This document shows, piece by piece, positions 32,601 to 45,700 of a stretch of DNA of 64,000 nt. The stretch's first letter is position 1. Each line of letters starts with the position of its first letter. The notes beneath the pieces are model-generated. The model saw nothing but the letters and a program-made list of their open reading frames with translations. It did no database searches and was not told the origin of the DNA. The position numbers and the translations under genes were made by a program. Source of the stretch: Trissonchulus latispiculum (Eukaryota > Nematoda > Enoplea > Enoplida > Ironidae); contig JASAND010020562.1 of the NCBI GenBank assembly GCA_030248195.1, forward strand, positions 1-64,000, written 5' to 3'.

Positions 32601-33206
32601 TTGCACCTTCGGGTGATGATCATCAAATTGTGATGTCTAATGCAGCAAACAATAACAACTGCAACAATAACAAATGGAGCACTGTGTGCACCCTGGCCAA
32701 GATCGATTTGTGTAGTTTTTTTAAACTAATGCTTAAAATATGCATCCAAAAACGTATCTATTAAAGTAAGAATAAATGATTCTCCTTTATGGCTTTACAT
32801 TTTCTTTGTAAGGAAATGGAACGTGATTTTCTAGATAATGGAAGCAAATGTTTCTCCCCGCAATGTCGCACCGTATAAGAAACTGAGATAAGCCTGATAG
32901 GATTCCAAAGTGAGATAGAATAGATTTAATTTTCCAGGTTTCATTGGTAAACAACTTCAGCGGCGTTTATTAGAAGCTTACAGAATCTAGAAATTACAAT
33001 TAGTTGAAGGGCAGATTTAAAGGGACCAGAAATCGGAAAACAAGTTTGACACGATCGTACAATTTGTTTTTTAGATCAACTACATGAAAATATGGTAACT
33101 AAGATCATAAAATATGTACATAAAGAAGCACTTTCCGCAGGCGACGGTACTAGATTGTCTTTTGTCTTGGCGGTTAAAGTAGGGCAGTCGGCTTGGTGGC
33201 TGCTCT

Positions 33207-33977
33207 CAGAGTTGGCGCCGGGTCCGGGTTCAACCTTAGAACCCGCGGGTCCGGATAAGCGCGGGCCCGAATCCGGGTCCGGGTCCAAAATACTGAAGAA
33301 AGCTGGATTTTGGTACATTTAGGGAAGTTAAAACATTTTAACTTGTTCATTTCTTTTCCAGTAAAAGTTGGGTGACCCAAGTGTTAAGCATTGATATACA
33401 AATGTTTTGTAAATGCCTAGCTGAGGTCTTTCTAATCTCTATGTTGCTCTGCTGGGCTAGAAACAAGTATATAACTAGAATTGGAAGTAGAAATATTATA
33501 ACTAGAATTAATAACTTTGTGTAAAATTTTGCAATGCACGCAAAAGAAAATTTAGTAAACATAAGCTCAAGGAAATTATTTTCACATACAAGCCACCAAA
33601 AATTCGTTCACCGTCTTTCCTCCAAAGCAATTGCTACTTATCATAAGGACAGTCTCACACTGTCTCCGGACTCATGACAAAAACTGCTACCAATATCCAA
33701 ACGATATCCCAATTTTGTTGTTAGCCCTAACACTCAAATCATATAAAAAATTGTCGTAAAGCGTAAAATAAATTTAACAAAGCTTATCACAGGTTTTATT
33801 CACATTATTACAGCAGTAAAGTTGCATTAAAATTTAAGACTGCAGTGAAGGTTAGAAATGCAAACTGGTTCTTTTTTAGATCCGGGTACCCGGATTCGGG
33901 TCTGGACGGTTCCTGGTCCGCCCTAACGGGTCCAGGTCCGGGCCGGGTCTGAAATTTTGGACCCGGAGCCAACTCTG
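33207..33977. mobile_element. Non-autonomous hAT element with perfect 8-bp target duplication
   Basis: Inverted ends CAGAGTTGGC...GCCAACTCTG are flanked on both sides by GCTGCTCT (33199-33206 and 33978-33985). The ends start with CAG and the duplication is 8 bp, both hallmarks of hAT transposons. Inside each end are GGGTCCGGGT-type repeats and between them AT-rich sequence. No transposase. Confidence 0.9.
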
Positions 33978-35025
33978 GCTGCTCTCAAACACTAGCGAGG
34001 TGCTATGTACTATCAAGTACTATGTAGTCTTTTTGTGGAAGAGAGTCTTTCAAACTTTAAACTATAAATGGTGCAAACGTCCCCGACATCAACGACGAAT
34101 GTTCCAGATCTCTTTCTTTCTGTGCCATTATGTACCACTTTCCTGGAAGTCAAGTTGCTTTAGATAAAAATCTTACGACTTTTGCAGGAAAACCTTCAGT
34201 TACTAAACATTTAATTTAAGTGGTGAAAGAGTCAAGAACTGGCTAATTGATAACCACCTAACTAGCAAGAAGCACCCGGTGAAGAATTCACAAACGCAAT
34301 CCTAAACAAGAGCACATGGGAGAAAAGACAACATCTACATCACTATATATTTTCACTTTGACCTGTGTTATTGTTGTTGACCTATCAAACGTGTAAACAG
34401 CTCTCCTTATCAAATGTCTCCAGGTTTCCAAGGCTGTAGTTTGCGTTGCTGAATTTTAGGATCTTTACTGCAGTTTAAACCTGTCTCTTGCAAAGTTGTT
34501 GATTTCATCTCTGTTCATTGTGCAATATATAATTAATTAAATATTTAATTAATTATCTAAAGTTCTTAATAGGTAGACTTTCTTTCAGAATATCGGGGGG
34601 GGGGTCCCGTGCTCGTCCCAATATGCAGCGTTGTTTGTTACAGATTCTGCAAAATTCCTGTTTCTCCACCAGTCCCGATGTTGCGGTGCATATTTTCGAT
34701 CTGGGGCCTATTTCATATACATTACATTTGTTGCATTGTAACTACAATGTAACAATGTTGTTGAAATTCGGTTTCATATACATACTTACAATGTCATGTA
34801 GTTACATTGTATTTTAAACATTACAATGTAAGTTACATTACAATGTAGTAGTTCTCATAATGTTTTGAATAGGCTGGAAATGTAACTACATTGTAGTTGC
34901 ATTATCTCAGTTTCATAAAAGTATTTTAGGTATTTTACATTAGATTTTCCGTCCAAATGTAACTACATTTTTGACTGTGGTCAAGACCACGATAAAGTGA
35001 CTTTTTCCTCGTTCAAATCTTTAAC

Positions 35026-36540
35026 TAGCGAAGTTGCGAGAATGGGTTGCCGCGGCATTTTCCCTTTGGGGTACGGATTTTCAGAAGAATGCAACAGTAT
35101 TTTGGTCGTAATTTTCGCTACACGCATTTCCCGAAAATGCCGCAAGCAGAAAAGTTGTTCAGCTCGACGAGCTCTTTCATTTGAGTACCATATTGACCAC
35201 TTTTGAAGAACTTTTTTAAAATCCGGGTTTTCGTGAATTCCCGGATTTTCAGTTTTTCGGCTGTAACTTTCGGTAGGCGCATTTCCGGAAAATGTCGCAA
35301 GAAGGAAAGTTGCTCAGCTCGATGAGCTCTTTCATTTAAGTACCATATCGACCACTTTCGGAAAAATTTTTCAAAATCCGGAATTTTCCGGGTCCAATAT
35401 CTCGAAATCCGTAAATTTTCCGGAAATTTCGATTTCAGTTTCGAAATCAGTGCTATCGAATTACCCTATGCCCAACTTTTAAGCGAAATCGGGGACAAAA
35501 AATTTTTACGTTTCCCTTGGTCCCCCCTTACCATTTTAAAAAATTCCGGGAGCCGCCATTCCGGCAGGAAATACCGGACTGTCCGCGCTTCAGTCAACAC
35601 TTCACCCCACCCCAAACCTCCACTGAAAATTTCAGCCCAATCGGTCCACCCAATCAAAAGTTAGAGGGGGGAGACAGGGGTGGTCACGGGAATAATAATA
35701 AACTAGCGAAGTAGCGAGAATGGGTTGTCGCTGCTTTTTCCCTTAGGGACACGGATGTTTCAGAAGAATGCAACAGTATTTTGGTCGTAATTTTCGCTAC
35801 ACGCATTTCCCGAAAATGCCGCAAGCAGAAAAGTTGTTCAGCTCGACGAGCTCTTTCATTTGAGTACCATATTGACCACTTTTGAAGAAATTTTTTAAAA
35901 TCCGGGTTTTCGTGAATTCCCGGATTTTCAGTTTTTCGGCTGTAACTTTCGCTAGACGCATTTCCGAAAAATACCGCAAGCAGAAAAGTTGTTCAGCTCG
36001 ACGAGCTCTTTCATTTGAGTACCATATTGACCACTTTTGAAGAAATTTTTTAAAATCCGGGTTTTCGTGAATTCCCGGATTTTCAGTTTTTCGGCTGTAA
36101 CTTTCGGTAGGCGCATTTCCGGAAAATGTCGCAAGAAGGAAAGTTGCTCAGCTCGACGAGCTCTTTCATTTAAGTACCATATCGACCACTTTCGGAAAAT
36201 TTTTTCAAAATCCGGAATTTTCCGGGTCCAATATCTCGAAATCCGTGAATTTTCCGGAAATTTCGATTTCAGATTCGAAATCAGCGTGGTTGAATTACCC
36301 TATGCCCAACTTTTAAGCGAAATCGGAGACAAAAAATTTACGTTTCCCTTGGTCCCCCCTTACCATTTTAAAAAATTCCGGGAGCCGCCATTCCCGGAAT
36401 CCGGGAAATACCGGACTGTCCGCGCTTCAGTCAACACTTCACCCCACCCTCAACCCCCCGTGAAAATTTCAGCCCAATCGGTCTACCATAGCAAAAGTTA
36501 GAAGGGGGGATAGGGGTGGTCACGAGATTAATAATAATAA
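35026..36540 (-). repeat. Nested repeat, two direct copies with ~155-bp sub-repeats
   Basis: Two adjacent copies, about 35026-35700 and 35701-36530, both start CTAGCGAAGT(T/A)GCGAGAATGG and end GGTGGTCACG followed by an AATAAT tail. Inside, a ~155-bp unit (CGCATTTCC, GCTCGACGAGCTCTTTCATT, ACCATATTGACCACTTTTG, CCCGGATTTTCAGTTTTTCG) recurs two or three times. On the minus strand its core matches the satellite at 19190-23050. Confidence 0.8.
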
Positions 36541-36542
36541 TA

Positions 36543-36690
36543 AAAACGGACATACCCAGATGAAAGGGTTGCCTTTTTTATGTAAAAAAAGGGTTGCCTT
36601 TTTTATGTAAAAAGCGGCAACCCAATAATAAATAAACGGACATACCCAGATGAAAGGGTTGCCTTTTTGTGTAAAAAGCGGCAACCCAAT
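36543..36690. repeat. Two-copy ~80-bp direct repeat
   Basis: ACGGACATACCCAGATGAAA followed by GGGTTGCCTTTTT and GCGGCAACCCAATAA occurs twice, at about 36546 and 36632. The GGGTTGCC/GGCAACCC parts pair as a hairpin. Confidence 0.6.
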
Positions 36691-37535
36691 AAAAGGACTT
36701 TCTAACCTAAGAAATATCTTCACGATTGTAAAGAAGACATTAGAAAATTTTAATTAATACAAAATAGCACTTTATTAGAAAATCTGAAATGTCACGATCT
36801 TTATAAAAATAAGTGAACTTTTCAAAAATTTAGATACTTTTATTATTATGCATTTATTTATTTGATCTACGTACTTTAGCTATGCATTTTTGTTGTGCGA
36901 ACTAATTAGCTATACAATTTTTAGTTATAAATATGCAGCTGCTGTAAATAATGCATTAAGTCCAAGTACGTACGTTATGCAGCTGTTGTGTACAATAAAA
37001 TGTATTTCCAATGTAATTACAATGTAACTACATTGTAGTTACAATGTAATTACATTGTACCTACAATGTAGTTACATTGTAGCAAGACAAATGTAAAACG
37101 TGGTAAAATGACGTCAAAAGGGATTTCCCAAATGTAATGTAGTCACATTACATTGTAAAAGGTACATTTGTTTTATGAAACCAAAAATGTAGCAAATGTA
37201 ATGTAGCTACATTTTAATGTAGTAAATGCAATGTAACTAATGTAGTTTTATGAAATAGGCCCCTGTTGGTACATGGCGTGCAACCTTTTTAATTAGGTTT
37301 TGCCCTTTAATTAAGGTTCGTTTACATTAGAGTCGGTAATATAACCACGTGCCGTGTTCATGCAGTAAATTCATGTGCAGTGTGCAGTGTAACCTACTTG
37401 TGCACCTAAAGTAACATGATCCCATTAGATTCTACTTTCAGTTTCAGCTTATTCCAATACCTCTCCCTTTTTTCGACTCGATTCTAAAAATTTAGCATCT
37501 TCTGAGACAAGGAAAGGCCAAAAAACCCAAACCTA

Positions 37536-39576
37536 CCGTATCCTCGCGCTTAAGGGAACACCCACTTAAGGTGGTGATTCCCTTTGGGCACATATTGTTC
37601 TTTGGCGGCGTAAATCAAGATGAAATTTGATGAAACTTTCCAAAATAAGTTCTTTTAGCATTCTAACACCCTCCACGCAATCCCGCTTGGAAAATTCTAG
37701 ATTTCCGGTCAGAGTGGTTTTTCCCAATTTCTGAACGTTTGGCAGCTGCTATACAGTTATGACTATATTCATTCGAAAGATCTCATTGAGCTTCACATTT
37801 TTGCTTTTTAAAGTAAGTTTCTAGCTTTTCTCTATGGTGAGATATAGCCGATGTTCTTGTTTTGGGGTCAAAAACTTGTCATTTTTGCAGAAATCAAATT
37901 ATCCAATTTTTCTTGAACTACGCAGGCCGTAAAATCAAACTAAGGGCGTCGATCCGAAGGTCTCACAGGGACAAATTATCCGACGCATGATCGTCTTCCA
38001 ACTGCTATCCTGTAGGTTGCTATCATAAAAAATGTAGTTTTTGCAAAAACACGACCAATTTTTTTTCAAAGATTGTGGAGCATTCACCATGCAAGGTGGA
38101 GGGCTGCTACTGAACAAATGTGTTCTGCACAAATAGACCCAGGGACGATTTTTTAGTTGCCCCGATTGCTGCTTTCTAGCTAAAGTAATCGCTTGACAAA
38201 GTTGGAAAAAGTAGGCAAAATACAGGTTACGCACACATTTCAGCTTATTCCTCTATAACGAAGAGCGATTTCACAATAAATAAAAAATCGTCCCCAGCTA
38301 TTTGATGGAGGTATCGAATGATATAACCGATGTCTCGCGAAAAAATTTACTTGCGTCTGCAAAAATTCTGGAAAATTATACTTCTTCTAAAATGTGTTAA
38401 AAATATTTTATAAAAGCAACATTAGTTCCGTGGCATGCATTAAAAAGAGCAAATGTCAAGCTACATTTTGATATAAAAATGGCTTCTTAACTCCAAGTAA
38501 TGAACGAGTAATAACGGTGCAAACTTTTGTGACCAAAGGGAATCACCACCTTAAGTGAACGTGTTCTCTTAAGTGAAATCGTAAAAATACAGAAACACAA
38601 GTACAGAAACTGCTGCGGTGAGAGTTAAAATTCTTAAGATTTGACCCGCTAATGTTGACTCTTAGTTCTTTCCAAGAAAAAGGAGTCATTTGTTAATTAA
38701 TTAGCGAAATATTAGGGAATTGTCCTATTTCTTACACTTTGTTAACAGTTTTCAAAATGAGAAATGTTTCATATTTCGGAACGAGAATAGTTTTCAGAAT
38801 CTATCGAGAACCTCCTTTCTGAGTATATACTTATCAAAAATATATATATATATAATTTAATGAAACGGTGATGAAATTTATTAATTTCATTCTGTTAGAA
38901 TTTCATGTTTTAAATATTTTAATTATCGAAATATTGGGGAATTGTCCAATTTCTTACCCTGCCCATTGTTAACAGTTTTCAAAATGAAAAATTTTTCACA
39001 TTTTGGATGTCATATATGTTTGTTCACCACACTAATGACACTTTATGAGGCGACTGGCGGCGAAACTATTTTTCACTTATTTTGTAAAAGATTTTTCCAA
39101 AGCATCCTAAAGAACTTAGTTCTACACTTCTCCACTGATGAGCCGCAAGTGTTTGAACCAAGTCTGGCAGAGGTCGCGTGCACTACTAATATAGGAATTT
39201 AATGTGTTTTTACGTGTACATATGATAACTGGAAAATGTTGGAATTAGCACGAGAGTGTATTTTATTTATTTCTTTAATATTGGACGGGCTTCTGTTTTT
39301 GTTCACTTCATCCCAGAAATAAATTCCGAAAAAGGAAAAATAGTGGTACGTAAACTAACTTGTTTCTATAATTTGTACCATAAAATGACCACAGCATTTA
39401 TACAAAATAAATAAGTAAATCCGATGATTGCTTTTTAGTGATACTGAACATTCGCTTAAGGGAACATGTTCTCTTAAGTGAGCGTGTTCTCTTAAGTGAA
39501 ATCAGAAAATTTTCCGATTTTGCCCGTATTTCACTTAAGAGAACTAAGTTCTGTTCTCTTAAGCACGAGAATACGG
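37536..39576. mobile_element. 2-kb non-coding TIR element flanked by TA
   Basis: The left end CCGTATCCTCGCGCTTAAG matches the inverse of the right end CTTAAGCACGAGAATACGG. Both are flanked by TA (37534-37535 and 39577-39578), as in Tc1/mariner-type insertions. An inner inverted pair (AAGGTGGTGATTCCCTTTGG at about 37568 and its inverse at about 38537) encloses about 1 kb. CTCTTAAGTGA phrases recur at 38570 and 39473-39500. No transposase. Confidence 0.75.
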
Positions 39577-39687
39577 TAGTGATTATTTGAGGAGAAGACA
39601 GACACAGTTGAGTGTAGTTAGAGTAAAAAATGATTAGCAGTTATTGATCAATTTATTTTATCATTGTTTGTTTGACTATTTTAGACT

Positions 39688-39765
39688 ATGATTGTTGCCA
39701 TTTCTCTTATCGTCCTGCTATTTGTAGTGTCTCTTATTTACCTGAAATCTCATTTTTCTAAAAAG
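39688..39765 (+). CDS. CYP20A1: CYP20A1 exon 1 (membrane anchor)
   Basis: ATG at 39688, 26 codons, donor GTGACA at 39766. Almost entirely hydrophobic, ending KSHFSKK. TTTTAG three bases before the ATG could be an acceptor after a 5' UTR exon. Confidence 0.8.
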
Positions 39766-42700
39766 GTGACAATGATATTTATTTATTTCAAAGCCAAGCT
39801 ATAGTTTTAGGTATTTGGCTTACATATCTCTGAAGCAAATGTATATATTTGTTAATTTCTTTTAGATTAGCAATTATACATTTGGTTCACAAAATATTTA
39901 TTATGCTAATGTTTTTGTTTCAGACTTGGCCAGAATTTCCTCCAGGGTTACCGCCCACTGATTCCAAGTAAGAGTAAGAGTAGAGTTGTGTAAAATAGGT
40001 AGAGCTAGGGAATTAAACCACTGAGCTCACACGCCAAATTTTACAAGTGTGACTGTGCGCAAGAATGCTGACCGACGACTGCGGGTGGAGATCTTTAGTC
40101 CAAGCGGCTCTTTTCCACTTGCCTGACTTGCCTCGCCAAGGGGGAACAGACAGGATTTTGGGGGACGCCAACGGGGCGCCAGACAAAATGGGGGACACGT
40201 ACAAAAATTAACCTCAGTGATCAGTCAACTCCGGGCTACTCCCAGAGCGCTGCCTAGCTAATAAACGAGATCAATCTAGTTAAAATTAACAGGAAAATTA
40301 AACAAGCAGCAAAGACAACTGGCCGATTTATTAGGTGGCTGACAGGGCACGGACAATAACAAGAATATACCTTCGGGTTAACCGGAGGGGACAGGAAAAT
40401 ACAGCTGGCTACCCGCAAGAACACACAATATCGGGGGCACAGAGGTGAATTACAAGTAAATGGGGAGGGAACCAACAACCAATAGGGGAAGGAAAACAAT
40501 TAACAAAATTGGGGGAGGGAGGTTAGCTAGAAAGGTAGACCCGGGGGAACGGGGACAACCCCGTAAAGTAGGAAGGGGAAAAAGGAGAGGGGAGTTAAGA
40601 GTTAGACAAAAATGAAGTTCAAAGGGGGTTAGGAACAGGAAAGGTGGTTAGGAAAAGGTAAGTTTAAATTAACTTTCGAAAAGAAAAAGGAAATCGGAAT
40701 AACTTACGCTCAAGTGTGGACTCGTGAAGGGTGGGGGCCCGACTTAGAAACCCGACCGCTCAGTGACTTGACAAACTCCCAACTGACGATAACAAGTCTG
40801 CGTCAGCATTATCCTAAGACAAACTGGATAAAACCAGTTTTTGTCTGCGTCTGCTGACATGTCTGCATGTCTCTCGTATGCCTTACATGATCTATCTTTG
40901 CAGACAGAACATAAAAATTACAACACTTACATAAGGGGGAAATTTTAGAGACCTTTTGGGAATTTTGGGAGAAAAATGGAAAAAGCGCGAAATGTAAATA
41001 TTGGAAAGGGGGTGATAGCGCAATCGCTATCACCCACATTACATCTCCCCAGGGCTTAAAGCACGAGCCCCGACGAGTGCCAGGGAAAAAGGAAATGGGA
41101 AAGGAAAAAAAGGAGTTTTTAAGGGGGGTGGGGATGCACAGTTGTCAATTATATATAAGGTCAGTAACAAACAAATACGTATATATATAAGTAGAATCAA
41201 AATAAGCTCAAGATTAAGGGGCCTGGGATGGGGAGAGTAGCTTCAAATTTATTGAAGCATTATTCTTTTTGAAAGATTGGAATAGGGGAGGGAGGAGGGA
41301 ATGCCACAACCCACCAAGGTTCCGGTCATATAGTATGCCAGCTTCGTAGGGCTATCTCAGGTACGGTGGGGCTACCCCAGCAACCTATACGAGCACCTAG
41401 GGGGGAAAGGGGGAAGGGGTCACCTAGGCTACGCAGTTGAACCCTAGGCTCAAAGGCGGTCTCGGACGTATTTTTAATGGGATAAGGTAGGAAAAATTTC
41501 GGAAAGGGACTAGAAAATGGGTATTGGCTCACATACATACAGACCACATTTACACCCCATCACGCCCGTTAGGGCCTACGGTACATTCATACACTCATTC
41601 ATACAGCAAAACAGACATACAAGCCAATACCCGACGGTATGTTTTACCGTAAAAAGGAAGGAGGGGAAAAGGGAAGGGATTCAAGAACAAAAAAGGACCC
41701 TACATCCGAGACGTAATTTTGCCCCTGTGCGCAAATTGACCTACTTCGCGACAGTCAGGGGACAGAGAACCTAGCGGCCCTACTTTGCTCGGACTGGGAG
41801 AGGAGAACAAAACTGGCAAAATATATGGACTACCCCACATATGATCAGAAACAGTGGCAGGAATGGGAGGGTGGGATTTTTGTCAAAATAATCTCTCAAA
41901 AAGAGGCGCTTTCTTTTAAGTGAAAGGTAAAAAGGAAAAAATGATGGGAGAAAGGGATTTGGTTGAGCTTAAAAGAGGTTTTTTGTTTGATTAGTTAAAG
42001 CAACAACAACAAAACGAAGCAAGTACAAAATCACAAAAATACACGTAATTATTTTAAGGCAAAAATATAATACTGAGTAGAACAAATGGCAGTAGATACG
42101 TACGTAATAAATTTAGGTTAGAAAAAATAATGTTTTTGAGGATTCAAGAAAATAAAATGTTAGTTTTAAAAGAATTCAAAGAGTGTTAGTTTTAAAAGAA
42201 AATCCAATGAATTTAAAATGTTAAAAGTGAATCATTTTGGAATGTAAAGAAAAGAAAATGGAATGAATTTTAAAATATTAAAGCACCGAATTGAACATAT
42301 TATGCTATACATGACAGGAATCAAAAATAAACTATGAAAATATAAAAGACAAGGCAAATAACAAAATTTATACAAAGTTCCATTATGCCGCCAAATTTGT
42401 TCTTCTTGTAGTGAATCAGAGCTGAAGGGACGGAGGAGGGAAGACGGAGGATGCCCATCATAGTTCAGCTGTAGGGGACAGGGATCATAACAGTGTCCAA
42501 ATATCACTGGCAAAATAGGGTTTGGCACCATAAATCCAATAATAGCATAATAGAGATATAATCATGATAATCCAGAAAATTGGGGCCAGCATCCAGGGGC
42601 GGAATGACGTTTAGGGTGCGCCATGTGGGACCGTGGGGACAATACCACGTCCATAGGGGAAGCTGTCGATGGGCAGGATCAGGGAGAGAACGGGACCATG

Positions 42701-45700
42701 AATAGCCACAAATGTCCAACGGTGTTGGTTAGGAATTCGCCAGAATAGAGGATAAAATGTTAGTAGAAAGGATGGAACGGAAGGGCAGGGAGGGACGGGA
42801 GGGCAGGAGGACGAGGGACAGGGGAGGGATCGGCCTACCAGCCGCGAAGGACCGGGGAACGGGGATCGACCGGGGGGGTTCGTTCGCCAATTGGGGGAAG
42901 GCAGGGTTGTGGTTGGTGATACCTGCCGCCGGGCAGTATACGTCCTTGGACCTGGGGTTTGGATGTGTACCCGCCATGAAGACACTATGGCGGTTAATAT
43001 TCGTGACGAGGGGAGCCGCACGGAGACTGGCCGGAGGGTTACGATCGTCGAAAAGAGTGGATGGGAGTAGCCGCGGTGACGCCGTTCCGCCATGGCTCCG
43101 ATTCGCTGCCGTAGGATGTCCTGGAAGGCTGAGAATTGGGCTTGGGAAAGGGGTTCACGGGTCTTGGGGTCTAGGAAGAAATCGTCTAGACCACCCTGGA
43201 GGAACCACAGGAGGAATTCCAGCCAGATTCGTCCGGCGACGTTATTACCGGTCCACGCGGCAGGGTTGTAGAGCTCCGGGTAGACATCCGGGTCCATCTC
43301 CCCGATGGACGCGGCAGGCTGGCCGTTGATGAGGGGGGCCAGAATTCCAGTACCCCAGAGAGGGTCATCCGAGGACTCGGCAAATAAGTGGGTAGGATAG
43401 GTAACGAGGCATTCCTGGACGGAAGTGTTCTCGTAAAGGAGTTCGAAGGCTATGCGGATCATAGCCCGGATATTGAGGCCACCTGCCCAATTGGCCTTCA
43501 GGAACTCTGGGGACGAGTTCAACATCTGGGACACCTGGGCACGGTTAGCACCCGAGGTAGCACTCACTCCAGATCCGGTGCTACCTGAGGTGTCACGGCG
43601 TTCAAGGAGCCTTGACGGATACGTAGTTGGACAGGGGAGGGGGTGGGGTTTGCTGTCGACTGTGACGGTTGGACGGACCCGCAATGCGGCGGCGACCATG
43701 CCGTACAACGGTCACTCGACTCCAGTCAATATCGACCCATGGGAATTGAGGATAATGCCACATGGACCACTTGACAAATATACTGAACAAGGGGAATGAA
43801 AACGGCTTCCGAAGGACATGGGGAGGTTGAAGGGGTGGGTCAAGGTCCAAATCATAAATGGCGGTTTGCTCCTGACGCTGACGTCGGGAAGGGCGTGCGT
43901 CTAGAGCGGTAAATTGCAGGGCTGGGTAGAGGGGGCCGGCACCCAGACGACAATGCTGTTGGACGTCTTGGGCTCCGCGGGGGCCGTAAGCAGCTTCAAT
44001 GGTGGTTAATTGAAAAGCGATCTGGAGGTCACGGTTGTTGACTTGCCGGATTGCCCGGTGAGCCAGTATAGCATGGGTATAGACATCGTGTGCAGCATAC
44101 ACGATGTCCTGGATGTGGGGGAGAGGGTCCATACCGTGGGCGCGTCAGGTCTGTTCCTTAGGATTGGGGAAGTGGTACTCCGACGTTAGGCTGGACAGAT
44201 GTCATGGCGGTCCGCGCAAAAAGCCTGCTCGGTCGGTAGTCTGGCTGGGCCAAGTAGGCATTTCGCGGACCACTTGGGGGTTTTGGGGAGCTGCAACGCG
44301 TCTCAAGCGGGCTATCCGCTTGCTAAGCTCCCGCGGCTCGACAACCGTATGGGTAGGATAAAGAGCCTCAATTTATTGTGCAAGCCGCCGGACATGCCCA
44401 GAGGTTGCACGAATAGTTGGGTGGATCCGGAGACTTAGAACTGGGGAACTGGGGGTGGGGTCTGATTGGCGCTCCCATAATGGTATTCGCCAGGTTGATG
44501 TGAAATTTTCGTTGCCGATACGGGAGATGGGTTTTCTGTTGGAAGGGCTGGGATAGATTGAGCGCCGGGCTACCCAGCAACTCTGTCTAATTAATTTTGG
44601 CTCATTAGGAAGGGAATGAAGTGCGGCTACTGAAATCCGGCGGTGGAGGGGGTAGAGGGACCGGCACCATCTTCGTGTAGCTGTGGGACGGCACTCTGTT
44701 GCTGTCTCGGGGTGACCTCTTGCCGAGTAGCAGATGTGGGGGGGTTGTCGGGAAACAAATACTTGTTGGGCATAGGGTGCCGGTTTAGTAGCCACTCGTG
44801 CTGTAACGCGCTGTACTGGTACCAGTAGGTGTGGCGGTAGGGTCGCAGGGGGCAATTTGGTGCTGGCACAGGATTGTATGGTGGCAGTTCTGTAAGGTGC
44901 CCTCCAATTTGTACTATACGGGATCCCGGCACACGAATGTCAGACTCTTCCAGCAAAGCTCGTAGCTCCTGGAGTTTCTGGGACCATGGAATTCGGTTAG
45001 CGAATCTGGGAGTGGATTCGGAGGGCTGACGGACAGAGGGGTGAGCTGGGAGCTGTGCATCTTGTGATTGTGCCCGGCTGGAGCCAGACTGTTGCTGTTC
45101 CGGGATAAACTGGTCCTGGTCCATAGGTTGAGACCGGTCCGCTTGAGGGTGATTGGTAGGAGGGTCATCGACACCTGGGGCTGCTCGCATCGCGTCGACG
45201 ACAGACGAATCCATGTCAGCCTGGTCCGGCTCCGGGGTGGAGGAGTTCTGGGGTCCTTCGTCAGAATACTCCTCGGCAAACGATATGTCTACGAACTTAG
45301 CTTTCCGCAATTTAACCGGGGGGTACTTTTTCCGAGATGAATGGGGAATGTCAGGTGCTACTGCCAGCACAGGGGAAACAAACCCGGCTGGGCCAGGTTG
45401 TTGGGACACATGGGGAGAGGCCGGGGCCTCGCGGTACATTTGGGAATTAGTTGACTGACAGGAGGCTGTGGAGGCCTGACTGTAGCTAGGAGACTGTGCC
45501 GGCACCGGCATCGGGAATTGGCACACCTGGGGGCGAAGGGAGAAGAGGTTGGCCAAGCCGAAGGAGGCAGTCGAGACCGGTGGTGTCTGCACTGCCTGCG
45601 CGGCCTGCGTTGCCTGGGCTTGGGATACTGCACCTTGTATCCCATTGTCTGGGTTGGCTGCGGGGGGAGGGGTGTCAGCCGGCGGAGTACCAGCTGGGCG

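Larger units (their letters stand above)
34703..37263. mobile_element. 2.5-kb TIR element, GGGGCCTATTTCATA ends, with nested repeats
   Basis: Starts GGGGCCTATTTCATA and ends TATGAAATAGGCCCC. Next to both ends are long runs built of ACATTGTA/TACAATGTA (about 34717-34980 and 37000-37250) that can pair with one another. The middle carries the separate repeat at 35026-36540. No transposase frame is seen, and the target duplication is unclear. Confidence 0.7.

Noticed and set aside
36037..36501. 154-aa + frame
   Set aside because: Lies entirely in the nested tandem repeat; similar frames appear wherever the repeat occurs.
42757..43329. 190-aa + frame inside the LTR element
   Set aside because: Antisense to X3; Gly/Arg-rich composition from GC-rich DNA, and all other element features are on minus.
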